The position numbers and the translations under genes are program-made. From Deltaproteobacteria bacterium (GTDB taxonomy: Bacteria > Desulfobacterota > Desulfarculia > Adiutricales > JAGVGV01): a stretch of DNA of 9,216 nucleotides. Within the stretch, counting starts at the first letter, position 1; each line of letters starts with the position of its first letter. Shown piece after piece: positions 1 through 7,300 of this stretch. The stretch lies in NCBI GenBank assembly GCA_020056895.1, contig JAGVGV010000548.1, positions 1 to 9,216 of the forward strand, written 5' to 3'. The notes under the pieces are model-generated. The model did not search any database and had not been told where the DNA came from. It was given only the letters and a program-made list of their open reading frames with translations.

Positions 1-239
1 ACGGCCTGGCAGTACGCGGTGGCGTGGATGAAACTGCAAATGCCGCAGATTCGTTCAATCAGGTAGACGTTCTGGTGAAAGTCCTTGTTTTCGGCTATTT
101 TTTCCAGGCCCCGATGGATGTACCCCAACACCGGCAGGGCTCCCACCACTTTTTCGTCCTCCAGTTCCAACCGCAGTTGCAAGGGTTCGGGCAGAACCGG
201 ATGCTGAGGACCGAACGGAAGCACCGAATGACGGGTCAT
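1..239 (-). CDS. echE: Ech hydrogenase large (catalytic NiFe) subunit EchE, N-terminal part
   Basis: This is the start of the catalytic subunit of an energy-converting [NiFe] hydrogenase, the subunit that binds the Ni-Fe site where protons are reduced or H2 is oxidised on the cytoplasmic face. Reading leftwards from the ATG at 239, 79 codons are present before the window edge. Visible family signatures are PFGPQHPV near residues 8-15, GYIHRGLEK at 39-47, and above all ERICGIC at 62-68 followed by H72. This is the L1 motif (RxCGxCxxxH) whose cysteines C65 and C68 bind nickel. NuoD of complex I lacks these cysteines, so this is a true hydrogenase. The C-terminal DPCxxC-type L2 motif would lie outside the window. 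The start codon overlaps the echD stop codon as ATGA (239-236), which suggests translational coupling. The identification is firm; the gene is cut only by the window edge. Confidence 0.95.
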   Translation of the reverse strand, partial: MTRHSVLPFGPQHPVLPEPLQLRLELEDEKVVGALPVLGYIHRGLEKIAENKDFHQNVYLIERICGICSFIHATAYCQA

Positions 240-637
240 GCCGTTCCCTCCCCTTCCCCAGCCGGAGCTTTTGGGGCCGCCGGAGCGGCGGAAATGGTTT
301 TGTTCTGGGGCGCCGCCGGCGCGCCTTCGGATAGGAGCAGCCGGCCCTGGTAATCGAGCACCAGACCGGAAAAGCGGATGCCGAAAAGGTCCTGGATTTC
401 GTTTTCCACCAAAAGGGCGGCGGAATAGATGACGGAGATCGAAGGTGGTTTTTGCCCTCTGGGCAGAGTCATCCTCAGGGTTTCCAAGTGAAAATCCCGG
501 TCGAAATGGTACAACAGATCGTGAGCCGTCCCCAGGTCCGTGCAGGTCATGGTCACGAACCGGTACCCCATGGGCAACCGGGCGGCCACTTCGCTTAAAA
601 TGTTTTCCGGACTCACTTCATGGACGGTGAGCGGCAT
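236..637 (-). CDS. echD: Ech hydrogenase subunit EchD (NuoC-like, 30 kDa subunit family)
   Basis: A 133-residue soluble subunit of the Ech complex, homologous to the NuoC/30 kDa subunit of complex I. It packs against EchE and helps hold the peripheral arm together; it carries no cofactor. The family signature ENEIQDLFGIRF lies at residues 78-89, followed by GLVLDYQGRLLL. From about residue 104 there is a tail rich in Ala, Pro and Glu (SEGAPAAPQ ... GEGEGTA) that looks disordered and lies beyond the conserved domain. The ATG at 637 is preceded by purine-rich GAAGGGAAGG, an acceptable ribosome binding site. The start lies inside the end of echC (20-base overlap) and the stop overlaps the echE start by four bases. 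Position and order (A-B-C-D-E) match known ech operons, and I regard the call as secure. Confidence 0.92.
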   Translation of the reverse strand: MPLTVHEVSPENILSEVAARLPMGYRFVTMTCTDLGTAHDLLYHFDRDFHLETLRMTLPRGQKPPSISVIYSAALLVENEIQDLFGIRFSGLVLDYQGRLLLSEGAPAAPQNKTISAAPAAPKAPAGEGEGTA

Positions 638-1130
638 CGTCCTTCCCTTCGGCGGCCGGATCCGAAGGCCGCTGGTAAGTGATCCGATCCTTCTTCGCCG
701 GCCCCACTTCCTGGCCCCGGCCCTTGGCCGACAAGCGGCTCAGGGCGGCCACGATGCCGTCGATCATGGCTTCGGGCCGAGGCGGACAGCCGGGAACGAA
801 AACATCCACCGGGATCACCCGGTCGATCCCGCCAAGCACATTGTATCCTTCGGCGAAAATGCCGCCCGTGGCGGTGCACACCCCCAAGGCCACCACCACC
901 TTGGGTTCGGGCATCTGTTCGTACACCCGGCGGAGCACCCGGCTGTTCCGGTGGTTCACGGCGCCGGTCACCACCAGCATGTCGGCGTGCTTGGGATTGC
1001 CCACATGCAGAATCCCGAACCGCTCCGCGTCGTACAAGGGCGTCAGGCAGGCCAGAAACTCGATGTCGCAACCGTTGCAACTGTTGCAGTTGTAATGAAC
1101 CACCCAAGGGGATTTGACCAGCGAATCCAT
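618..1130 (-). CDS. echC: Ech hydrogenase small subunit EchC (NuoB-like, [4Fe-4S] protein)
   Basis: A 170-residue electron-transfer subunit homologous to NuoB and the small subunits of group 4 [NiFe] hydrogenases. It should carry the single proximal [4Fe-4S] cluster that passes electrons between the ferredoxin-like EchF and the Ni-Fe site in EchE. The cluster ligands are visible: SCNGCDIE (C18 and C21), GVC (C85) and VPGCPPRP (C115). An additional C15 and C28 flank the first pair. As is usual for group 4 enzymes, the protein lacks the twin-arginine signal and the extra ferredoxin-like domain of periplasmic hydrogenase small subunits. The ATG at 1130 has a GGGGGGAGG ribosome binding site about 7-8 bases upstream and lies 20 bases after the echB stop. 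The last ~35 residues form a charged tail (GRGQEVGPAKKDR onwards) outside the conserved fold, and its end overlaps the echD start. Confidence 0.95.
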   Translation of the reverse strand: MDSLVKSPWVVHYNCNSCNGCDIEFLACLTPLYDAERFGILHVGNPKHADMLVVTGAVNHRNSRVLRRVYEQMPEPKVVVALGVCTATGGIFAEGYNVLGGIDRVIPVDVFVPGCPPRPEAMIDGIVAALSRLSAKGRGQEVGPAKKDRITYQRPSDPAAEGKDDAAHRP

Positions 1131-1150
1131 GATGGGGCCTCCCCCCTACC

Positions 1151-2002
1151 CTAACGGTACAGCCACAGAATGTTGATGATGGTCAGCATGAGCGGCACCG
1201 TCCACATGATCTTGACCATGCTCCGGGTGGTCAACCGGGCCGAAATGTTGTCCACCACGATCAACCCCAGAAATCCGGCCGCGGCCAGCCCCACGCCCAC
1301 CGCCGGTTCGGTGATCCAGAAAAAGGCCATCACGGCCAGGACCAGGAACGTTTCGTAAAAATGAGTGATTTCGATGAGCGCCAGGTACGGTCCGGAAAAT
1401 TCGAGCGTGACCCCTTTGACCAACTCCTGGTGAGCATGGTGGCTGGTGGCCACGTCGAAGGGCGATTTGTCCAATTTAATCAACGCGGCCACGAAAAAGG
1501 CCAGAAACACCAAAGGCAACGAGTACAAGAGCGGCTGCGGCCGGACCCAGATGTCGCTGGCGGAAAAACTCGCGTTGTCCAGAGCAATGCCCACCACCAT
1601 GAGCACCAGCACCGGTTCGTACGCCAGCATCTGCATGATCTTGCGCATGGCCCCCAGCCGGCTGTACGGCGACCGAACGCTCATGGCGCCCAAAATCAGG
1701 GCAATCGAGGAAAAAGCGTGGGCGAACAAAACCATCAGCATATCCTCGCCCAGGACCAGAAGCACCATGACCATCATCATGAACGCCAGGTGGAGATACA
1801 CGTACAGCGTTTTCACCCGGTTCAGGACCATGGGCTCCTTCCGCCACAGCTTGGCCACGTCGTAAAACGGCTGCCAAACGGGCGGGCCGATCCGTCCCTG
1901 AAAGCGGGCCGTGATTTTACGGTCCAGGCCAAAACACAGAGCTCCGATCAGGGGGGGCGCCAGCAGAGCCGCCAGAACCCGGATGATCGTCTCGGTCGTC
2001 AT
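1151..2002 (-). CDS. echB: Ech hydrogenase membrane subunit EchB (NuoH/HycD-like)
   Basis: A 283-residue integral membrane protein of the NuoH (complex I subunit 1) family. It anchors the soluble hydrogenase module to the membrane and forms the start of the proton or ion path. There are about eight hydrophobic segments. Conserved family features are ARFQGRIGPPVWQPFYD at residues 32-48 (the loop facing the cluster-bearing subunit), KLDKSPFDVA at 176-185, and the acidic EFSGPY at 201-206 following the HHAHQELVKG stretch. Its length fits known EchB proteins. The ATG overlaps the echA stop as ATGA (2002-1999), so the two membrane subunits are probably translationally coupled. HycD or HyfC of formate hydrogenlyase is the nearest alternative, but the gene order and the absence of HycE-like fusions favour Ech. 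Confidence 0.95.
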   Translation of the reverse strand: MTTETIIRVLAALLAPPLIGALCFGLDRKITARFQGRIGPPVWQPFYDVAKLWRKEPMVLNRVKTLYVYLHLAFMMMVMVLLVLGEDMLMVLFAHAFSSIALILGAMSVRSPYSRLGAMRKIMQMLAYEPVLVLMVVGIALDNASFSASDIWVRPQPLLYSLPLVFLAFFVAALIKLDKSPFDVATSHHAHQELVKGVTLEFSGPYLALIEITHFYETFLVLAVMAFFWITEPAVGVGLAAAGFLGLIVVDNISARLTTRSMVKIMWTVPLMLTIINILWLYR

Positions 2003-3927
2003 GGCGTTACTCCTCCCATGACGAAGAGGGACATCAGGATCATCAGCGCCAACAAATTGGCCCAGGGAGTCAGTTTGGTTTCGGAAAAAACGCTGGTCAG
2101 ATACATGCTGGCCGCCCAGGCGGAATCCGGCTGATCCTTCAGGCTGTAGAAGGAATAGAACCGATCCGGGGCCACCACGTTTTCACCGCAGAGAAAAGGC
2201 AGCCGCTCGTGCCGGCCCTTGAAAAAGGTCCGATGTCCCAGCCAGGCCAGAAACGCGCCGCCCAAAAGCACCAGGACCGGCCAGATGGCCAGATGGCTTA
2301 CGGCTTTCAGTTGCACCAGAGACTGGGCCGCCCGAATGGCTTCCAGTTTCCCGTGGTAGATTTGGATCACCATGGGTTCGAACCATGTCCGGTGGATGGG
2401 CATGGCCGCCAGACCGCAGGCCAGAACGATCAGCACCAGGACCACCAGGGCGGTCAGCATGGATGGGGGCAGCTTTTCCAGCCGCTCCTCGGGGTGGTAC
2501 GAAACCGTTTGGATCCGGCCCATCCATTTGACCCAAAACACCATGGTCAGGGCGCTGCCGGCCACCACGAGCATCAAGATCAGGGGCGAATGGATGGATG
2601 CTTCGATGGCCATCCATTTGCTGAGCAGCATTCCAAAGGGCGGGATGAGCATCGAAGCCATGCCCACCAGGGTGATGATGGTCGTGGCCGGCAGACGGAA
2701 TCGGATGCCGCCCATATCTTCGATGTCCCGGCTGCCGATCTCCTGCTCGATGGTCCCCACGCACAAAAACAGGAGTCCCTTGGACGCGGCGTGGAAGCAC
2801 AGAATCATCAACGCCGCGGCCAGGGCCAGGGGGGTATTGATCCCGGCGCAGCCCACGATGAGCCCCAGGTTGGAAATGGTGGAATAGGCCAGCACCCTTT
2901 TGGCGTTGCTTTGGCCAATGGCCAACCCCGCGGCCAGCGCGAAGGTAAAGGCGCCGCACAGGGCCAGCACGTCCGACAACCGGGTGCCCGTGAACGAAGG
3001 CGCCAGCCGGAGGATCAGGTACGTGCCGGCCTTGACCATGGTGGCGGAATGAAGCAGAGCCGAAACCGGAGTGGGCGCCACCATGGCCCCCAACAGCCAG
3101 CTTTGGAAAGGCAGCGTGGCCGATTTGGTCAAGGCCCCAACGCAGAGCAGGGTAATGGGGACCATGGCTCCGGCGGCCATCAACCCCGTCAGGTCCCCTG
3201 TACCGAATTGGGCCATGCCAATGGCCGAGGCGGCCATGTTGGCCGTGCCGCCAAAGGCGGTGAACAACAAGGCCCGTTTGGCCGACGCCAGCGCCTCCCC
3301 CGTGCCGTCGTGAGCGATCAAGGCGAAGGAGCACAAGGTGGTGGCTTCCCAGCAGATGATGAACACCTGGATGTTGTCCGTCAGTACCACCCAGTTCATC
3401 ACGCCCAGAAAACCCATCAGGAAAAAGAAAAACCGGCCGTTCGAACCCGCCGAAGACGGAGCGTGGTGGGCATGCCGCTCCATGTACCCCAGGGCGTACA
3501 CCGCGATCAGGGAGCCGATCACGGTGATAATCAGCACCAGGATCAACGAGAGCGGGTCCACCATGAAATGGGGCGCCTGGGTGAGGTATGGGTTCTGGAA
3601 ACGGAAGTATTCCTCGGTGAGCGTCAATCCAAACTGGACCACGCCGCAGACCACGATGGCCTGGCTGGCCAGCCGGTACCCGATATACGTGATGATTACA
3701 TCTTCCAGAGCCTCCAAGGCGAACATGGCCCACGGGCCCCAGGGAAGCCAGGTACTGGGGATGAAATCGAACGGACCTCGCCAGGCGGTAAAGACTCCCA
3801 CCGCCGACAATCCGGCCGCGCCCAGCACCACCACCAAAACACGAGACCGATTCCCCGGGGCCAGCCAAGCCAGCACGCCCATGAGAATCGGTCCGAAGAT
3901 CAAAAGGCCCACCAGAACGGATTCCAC
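1999..3927 (-). CDS. echA: Ech hydrogenase ion-pumping membrane subunit EchA (NuoL/MrpA-like)
   Basis: First gene of the ech operon, encoding the large antiporter-like membrane subunit that moves protons or sodium ions when the hydrogenase turns over. It has many transmembrane segments and a central proton-antiporter domain. Residues expected in the proton path are visible, numbered from the GTG at 3927: Glu194 in CWEATTLCS, Lys268 in LTKSATLPFQSW, His293 and Lys299 in LLHSATMVKAGTY, Lys383 in HAASKGLLF and Lys437 in MLLSKWM. A frame is open further up, to a GTG at 3960. I prefer the GTG at 3927 because AGGAGG sits exactly seven bases before it and the first residues (VESVLVGLLIFGPILMG) begin a membrane helix directly. 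This gives 642 residues, the usual size for EchA. The stop overlaps the echB start. A sigma-70-like promoter lies about 48 bases upstream. Confidence 0.93.
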   Translation of the reverse strand: MESVLVGLLIFGPILMGVLAWLAPGNRSRVLVVVLGAAGLSAVGVFTAWRGPFDFIPSTWLPWGPWAMFALEALEDVIITYIGYRLASQAIVVCGVVQFGLTLTEEYFRFQNPYLTQAPHFMVDPLSLILVLIITVIGSLIAVYALGYMERHAHHAPSSAGSNGRFFFFLMGFLGVMNWVVLTDNIQVFIICWEATTLCSFALIAHDGTGEALASAKRALLFTAFGGTANMAASAIGMAQFGTGDLTGLMAAGAMVPITLLCVGALTKSATLPFQSWLLGAMVAPTPVSALLHSATMVKAGTYLILRLAPSFTGTRLSDVLALCGAFTFALAAGLAIGQSNAKRVLAYSTISNLGLIVGCAGINTPLALAAALMILCFHAASKGLLFLCVGTIEQEIGSRDIEDMGGIRFRLPATTIITLVGMASMLIPPFGMLLSKWMAIEASIHSPLILMLVVAGSALTMVFWVKWMGRIQTVSYHPEERLEKLPPSMLTALVVLVLIVLACGLAAMPIHRTWFEPMVIQIYHGKLEAIRAAQSLVQLKAVSHLAIWPVLVLLGGAFLAWLGHRTFFKGRHERLPFLCGENVVAPDRFYSFYSLKDQPDSAWAASMYLTSVFSETKLTPWANLLALMILMSLFVMGGVTP

Positions 3928-3934
3928 GGCAGTC

Positions 3935-3940
3935 CCTCCT
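3935..3940 (-). promoter_or_regulatory. Ribosome binding site that sets the echA start
   Basis: AGGAGG on the minus strand, a perfect Shine-Dalgarno core seven bases before the GTG at 3927. It decides between two in-frame GTG starts: the upstream candidate at 3960 has no comparable site, and starting there would put this sequence inside the coding region. Confidence 0.8.
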
Positions 3941-3974
3941 GGCCATGTTCCATCCGGCACCTATACTGTTTTAC

Positions 3975-4002
3975 ATTATACTTGGCCTTTGGGATTTGGC
4001 AA
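3975..4002 (-). promoter_or_regulatory. Sigma-70-type promoter of the ech operon
   Basis: Read on the minus strand, TTGCCA (4002-3997) is followed after 16 bases by a perfect TATAAT (3980-3975). An A/T-rich stretch just upstream (about 4008-4023, TTAAAAATTT) could act as an UP element. Transcription would start near 3968, giving a leader of about 40 bases before the echA GTG at 3927. A consensus -10 box in GC-rich DNA at the correct distance is persuasive, but the assignment rests on sequence alone. I see no clear repressor or activator site around it. Confidence 0.65.
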
Positions 4003-4083
4003 GAGGAATTTGAGAAATTTTTAACAACCTCCCTTCATACCAAGTTGCGTTCAAAGGGATACGAAAGGAGATAGATGCCGGAC

Positions 4084-4106
4084 GTAGGGGCGTGGCACGC
4101 CTCGCC
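4084..4106. repeat. Truncated GTAGGGGCG-type palindrome, possible repeat remnant
   Basis: GTAGGGGCGTGGC followed by GCACGCCTCGCC. The left half resembles the first half of common intergenic palindromes of the form GTAGGGGCG...CGCCCCTAC. The right half is imperfect and stops before the expected closing CCTAC. It may be a decayed dispersed repeat. A single copy in the window cannot prove this. Confidence 0.3.
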
Positions 4107-4225
4107 AGCGCTTTCTTTTATCCAAACTACTTATAGATACAAACGATTCTAATCCATCATGAACATGGTTGAGACCTGTCTTTTCATCACCGCCCTCACA
4201 CCCATAAGCGCTACCTTAAAACGCT

Positions 4226-4251
4226 GGTTCCCAAGCTCTAGCTTGGGAACC
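4226..4251. repeat. Perfect palindrome, 12-base arms
   Basis: GGTTCCCAAGCT, a two-base CT centre, then AGCTTGGGAACC. It is the left outer hairpin of the palindrome cluster, and its arm is shared with the hairpin at 4341-4376. Confidence 0.9.
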
Positions 4252-4261
4252 CCACCGCTTC

Positions 4262-4275
4262 GAAGCTCCAGCTTC
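4262..4275. repeat. Short palindrome GAAGCT-CC-AGCTTC
   Basis: Six-base arms around CC. It shares the core AGCT..AGCT pattern with the outer palindromes and lies directly after CCCACCGCTT, the left half of the inner inverted pair. Confidence 0.8.
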
Positions 4276-4321
4276 ATTTATAGAAAATTGGAACATATTG
4301 ACTTACAAGGAAAAAGCGGTG

Positions 4322-4337
4322 GGAAGCTAGAGCTTCC
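4322..4337. repeat. Short palindrome GGAAGCT-AG-AGCTTCC
   Basis: Seven-base arms around AG, the mirror partner of the palindrome at 4262-4275. It begins inside AAGCGGTGGG (4314-4323), the right half of the inner inverted pair. Confidence 0.85.
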
Positions 4338-4340
4338 GAT

Positions 4341-4376
4341 TTGCTGGTTCCCAAGATAGAGCTTGGGAACCAGCAA
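4341..4376. repeat. Long hairpin, 15-base arms, possible terminator after the A2M gene
   Basis: TTGCTGGTTCCCAAG (4341-4355), a six-base loop, then CTTGGGAACCAGCAA (4362-4376). It lies 24 bases beyond the A2M stop codon, so it could end or protect that transcript. No U-run follows on the minus strand, so it is not a classical intrinsic terminator. It also forms the right end of the REP/MITE-like element. Confidence 0.75.
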
Positions 4377-4399
4377 ACCCTACCCAGGATGGTTCAGAA

Positions 4400-7300
4400 T
4401 CAATCCACTACCGTCACCCGGTCCGAGGCGGACCGGCCGAAGGTTTCCGGCGCGTACATCTCTTCGGCTTTGGCCGGCGGCGCCACGAAGGCGCCGGGAG
4501 TGGTGGCTCGGGCGATGTACGTATAGGTATACACTCCGTCCCACAGATAGGTGGTGAAGGCTTCGGCCCGGGAATCCCTCAGGTTCTGATGTTCGTACCA
4601 CGGACCCCACCACCAGTACCGGGTTCTCATTTCCGCCGCTTCACCCACGGGCTGCGTGCCGGTCACGGCCAGGGCCGGATTCAAGGCCTCGAAACCGGCC
4701 GGCAACGGGTCGATCAAAGCCACGTGATACCGCCGGGCCGGAGCCACCATGGTCAGCTTGACCCGCACCCGGGCGCCGGCTTTCACCTGGTACCCGTCCT
4801 TGGTCCGAGTTACGTCCTTGGGATCGTCCACGGCCTCGTATTCCCGCTCGACCGCGAAACCGTAATCGGCGGCGGCCAGCCATAAATTTTGAGGCGCGTA
4901 ATTGAGGCCCAACCGGTAATAAAGCCGGCCGGGTCCGTCTTTTTGGATCAGCACCGGAGCTTTTTTCACTTCGGCCAGACGGGCCATGGGCACCCGTACC
5001 CGGGCCTGGTCCGGGGATCGCCCCTTGAACGTGGACTGGCCGGCGAACTGGTCGCCCAGCCAGACCCGGGCCACGAAATCGGGTTCAGCGGCTTCATACA
5101 CGGCGAAGTACCGGTCCAAAGCCAGAAGGATGAACACATTTTCCTGAGTGTTGAGCCACCGGCCTTTTTTCCGATGCGCCATCAACCCATGCACCAGTTT
5201 GGGAATCAGATCGTTTTTCGGCTGGTCCTGGATCAGGGCTTCCAGAACAATGCCGTCCGTCCGGCGATCCGAATGGAGCAGCACATGGCCGCCGCCGTCG
5301 TCGTACCCGGTGGTGAATTGGGCCGCGCCGGCGGTTTCGGTCACGCGGTTCTGAAGATGCCGGTGGATGGTTTCCAGGGTTTTTTCCGATCCCTTGTCCC
5401 CGGCCAGCACATATAGCAGCCAGCCGATGGCTTCGGGGTGGAGCTTTTCCAGTCCTGCCTTGTCGATCAGCTTTCGGGCTCCGGCCCGGTCCGGGTCCTT
5501 GAGGTGGGTCCGGACATACAGGGCGTACGCGATCAGAGTCCGGCGCGAGGATTCGCCGTAGTCCCTGGGGATGTTGTTTTCGATGTTCCGCAAGTACTGG
5601 AGGGACCGGTCCAATACCGGCTGGGGCACGGCGTACCCCTTGGCCTTGGCCCGGGCCAGGGCATGGGCGCCGTGGATGGAATGGTACGGCCAGGATTCTT
5701 CGCCCCGCCGCCAGATGGGGAACCCGCCGTCGGAATTCTGGAGGCCCGCCAGTCGTTCGATATCCCGGGCCATGGCCTGATCCAGTTCAGCCTTGGGCGG
5801 CAATCCTTCGGCCTTGAAGGCGGTGAGGACATCCCTCAGAGCGGCCACGGACAGAACACGCGAAGCCACCTGTTCCGAGCAGTCAAAGGGATAGGCCACC
5901 AGGTATAGGAATGCATCGGTCAAGGCTCCGAGGGCCGTGGACGAGGTGGTGATGTCCAGGCCGCCAAAGCCGGTGAAAACGTTTTGAGGAAAGGCCACGG
6001 GCTGGACCATCACGCCGTCGTCGATTTCTCCGTACGTGGCCGCGGCTTCGGTGGTGGCCGGAGTCAGCACCGGGATTTCCCCTTGGGCGCCGTCGGCCGA
6101 TCCGCCGGACGCCGCCGCCACCTGGAACCGGCCCGTGCCGGCGCCCAAAGTGCGGGCCGGGAACCGGACTTCCACCCGGTTGTCGGCCGGAACATCTACT
6201 TCACGGCCATTACCGTCGGTCAGTTCCAGATGAGTGGCCCGAAGAGCCACACCGACCCGCATGGGTTTACCGGTTTGGTTCTGAAGGGTGACCGGGAGTT
6301 CGAACTGGTCGCCAAAGTTGAGGAACCGGGGGGCCGATGGCCGGACCATGAGCGGCAGCCGGGCTCTGAGGCCGGCTTCGCCCAAGCCGAACCGGTTCTC
6401 CCCGGCGGCGGCCACGGCCATGATCCGATACCGGGTCAGGCTGTCGGGCAGCTTGACCTTGATCTGAGCCCGGCCGGAGCCATCCGTGGGCACGGCGGGG
6501 GAAAACACGGCCAAGGCATTAAAATCGATTCGAACGCGGATGGCGGGGGCCGGCGGGCCGGCCACGCCTCCACCCGGAGCCGCCATGGCCGACGGCATGG
6601 GCGGGGCCATGGCCATGTCATACATCGCTTCCGGTTCGGCCCCGGTCATCCGGACCGATTTGTTCCCCGAATCCGGTTCTTCCGGTTCAATGGCTTCGGG
6701 CTTGGCCAAAATAATGTCCGACCGGGTATGAACTTCTTCCACCAAGGGGGAACGGTCGGGATACAGCAGACGGATGGGATCGGGCCAGCGGTGGCCGGTC
6801 AAGGCCAGAACGGCCTCGTCCACCACGGCCACGGCCACTTCGCCGGCCACGGGTTTGCCGGAGGAATCGGTCAGTTTGACATTCACCACCGTTTGGCCGC
6901 CCGGTTCCAGGTCCTTGTCCTGGGGGGCCACATCCAGGGTCAGCGTCCTTTTCCGGGGGGGCACCTTGAGGTCCACCCGGCCCTTGGCGAAAGCGGGTCG
7001 CTTGGGCAGGGATGCATCCTGGACCCCTTGGGCGTTCACCCGAGGCGCCGCGCCCACCAGGTCCACGTCCACGTTCAGGTTGGGGACGAAGGCTTCTTCA
7101 ATGGGCACCTTAAGGGTATACGACGGTCCGGTCAGCCGGATGGTTTCGGTTTTCAAAATGCCCGACCGCCGCCACGACACCAGGCCTTCCGCCGGCCAGA
7201 AAGGAGTTTGGACAAGAATTTCGGCCGTTTCCCCGGCCTGGTATTCCTCCTTGTCCGGGATCAGCATGGCGCTTTCCTGTTCCACGTTCCGGGCCAGGGG

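Larger units (their letters stand above)
4223..4374. mobile_element. REP/MITE-like element made of nested palindromes
   Basis: The 152-base unit has perfect 13-base terminal inverted repeats, GCTGGTTCCCAAG at 4223-4235 and CTTGGGAACCAGC at 4362-4374. It is flanked on both sides by AAAC (4219-4222 and 4375-4378), a possible 4-base target duplication. Inside are four hairpins (4226-4251, 4262-4275, 4322-4337, 4341-4376) and a second inverted pair, CCCACCGCTT (4251-4260) with AAGCGGTGGG (4314-4323). It contains no transposase or credible ORF, so it would have to be moved in trans, for example by a RAYT-type (REP-associated Y1) transposase. Alternatives are a chance cluster of REP units or a transcription-terminating block. 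Confidence 0.5.
3961..4399. other. 439-base intergenic region without a gene
   Basis: This gap separates the end of the A2M gene (4400) from the ech operon (3927). It is less GC-rich than the genes on either side. From left to right it holds the ech promoter (3975-4002), a half palindrome of the GTAGGGGCG type (4084-4106), an A/T-rich stretch without clear signals (about 4110-4220), and a cluster of four palindromes (4223-4376). Small open frames in it, for example 4159-4359 on the plus strand, run straight through the palindromes and look like chance. Confidence 0.85.

Noticed and set aside
540..1154. 204-codon and overlapping 164-codon open frames across echC
   Set aside because: Both are shadows of echC, which carries all the cluster cysteines and conserved motifs.
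3928..3960. Upstream in-frame GTG start for echA at 3960
   Set aside because: It has no ribosome binding site, would place the perfect AGGAGG inside the gene, and would add 11 residues that look unlike an EchA N-terminus.
2209..4074. 621-codon open frame on the plus strand
   Set aside because: It lies opposite echA, and its translation is rich in His, Gln, Gly and Arg, the usual look of a GC-rich gene read backwards. EchA is clearly the real gene.
4093..4106. TGGCAC as a possible sigma-54 -24 element
   Set aside because: The -12 element (TTGC) is missing at the required distance, and the bases belong to the half palindrome.
4159..4359. 66-codon open frame in the intergenic region
   Set aside because: It runs through the palindromes (its RWFPSSSLG part is the palindrome translated), has no ribosome binding site and no recognisable domain.
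4322..4376. Palindromes as a CRISPR array or classical rho-independent terminator
   Set aside because: There are no regularly spaced direct repeats with unique spacers, and no U-run follows the stems on the minus strand. A role in ending the transcript stays possible but is not shown.
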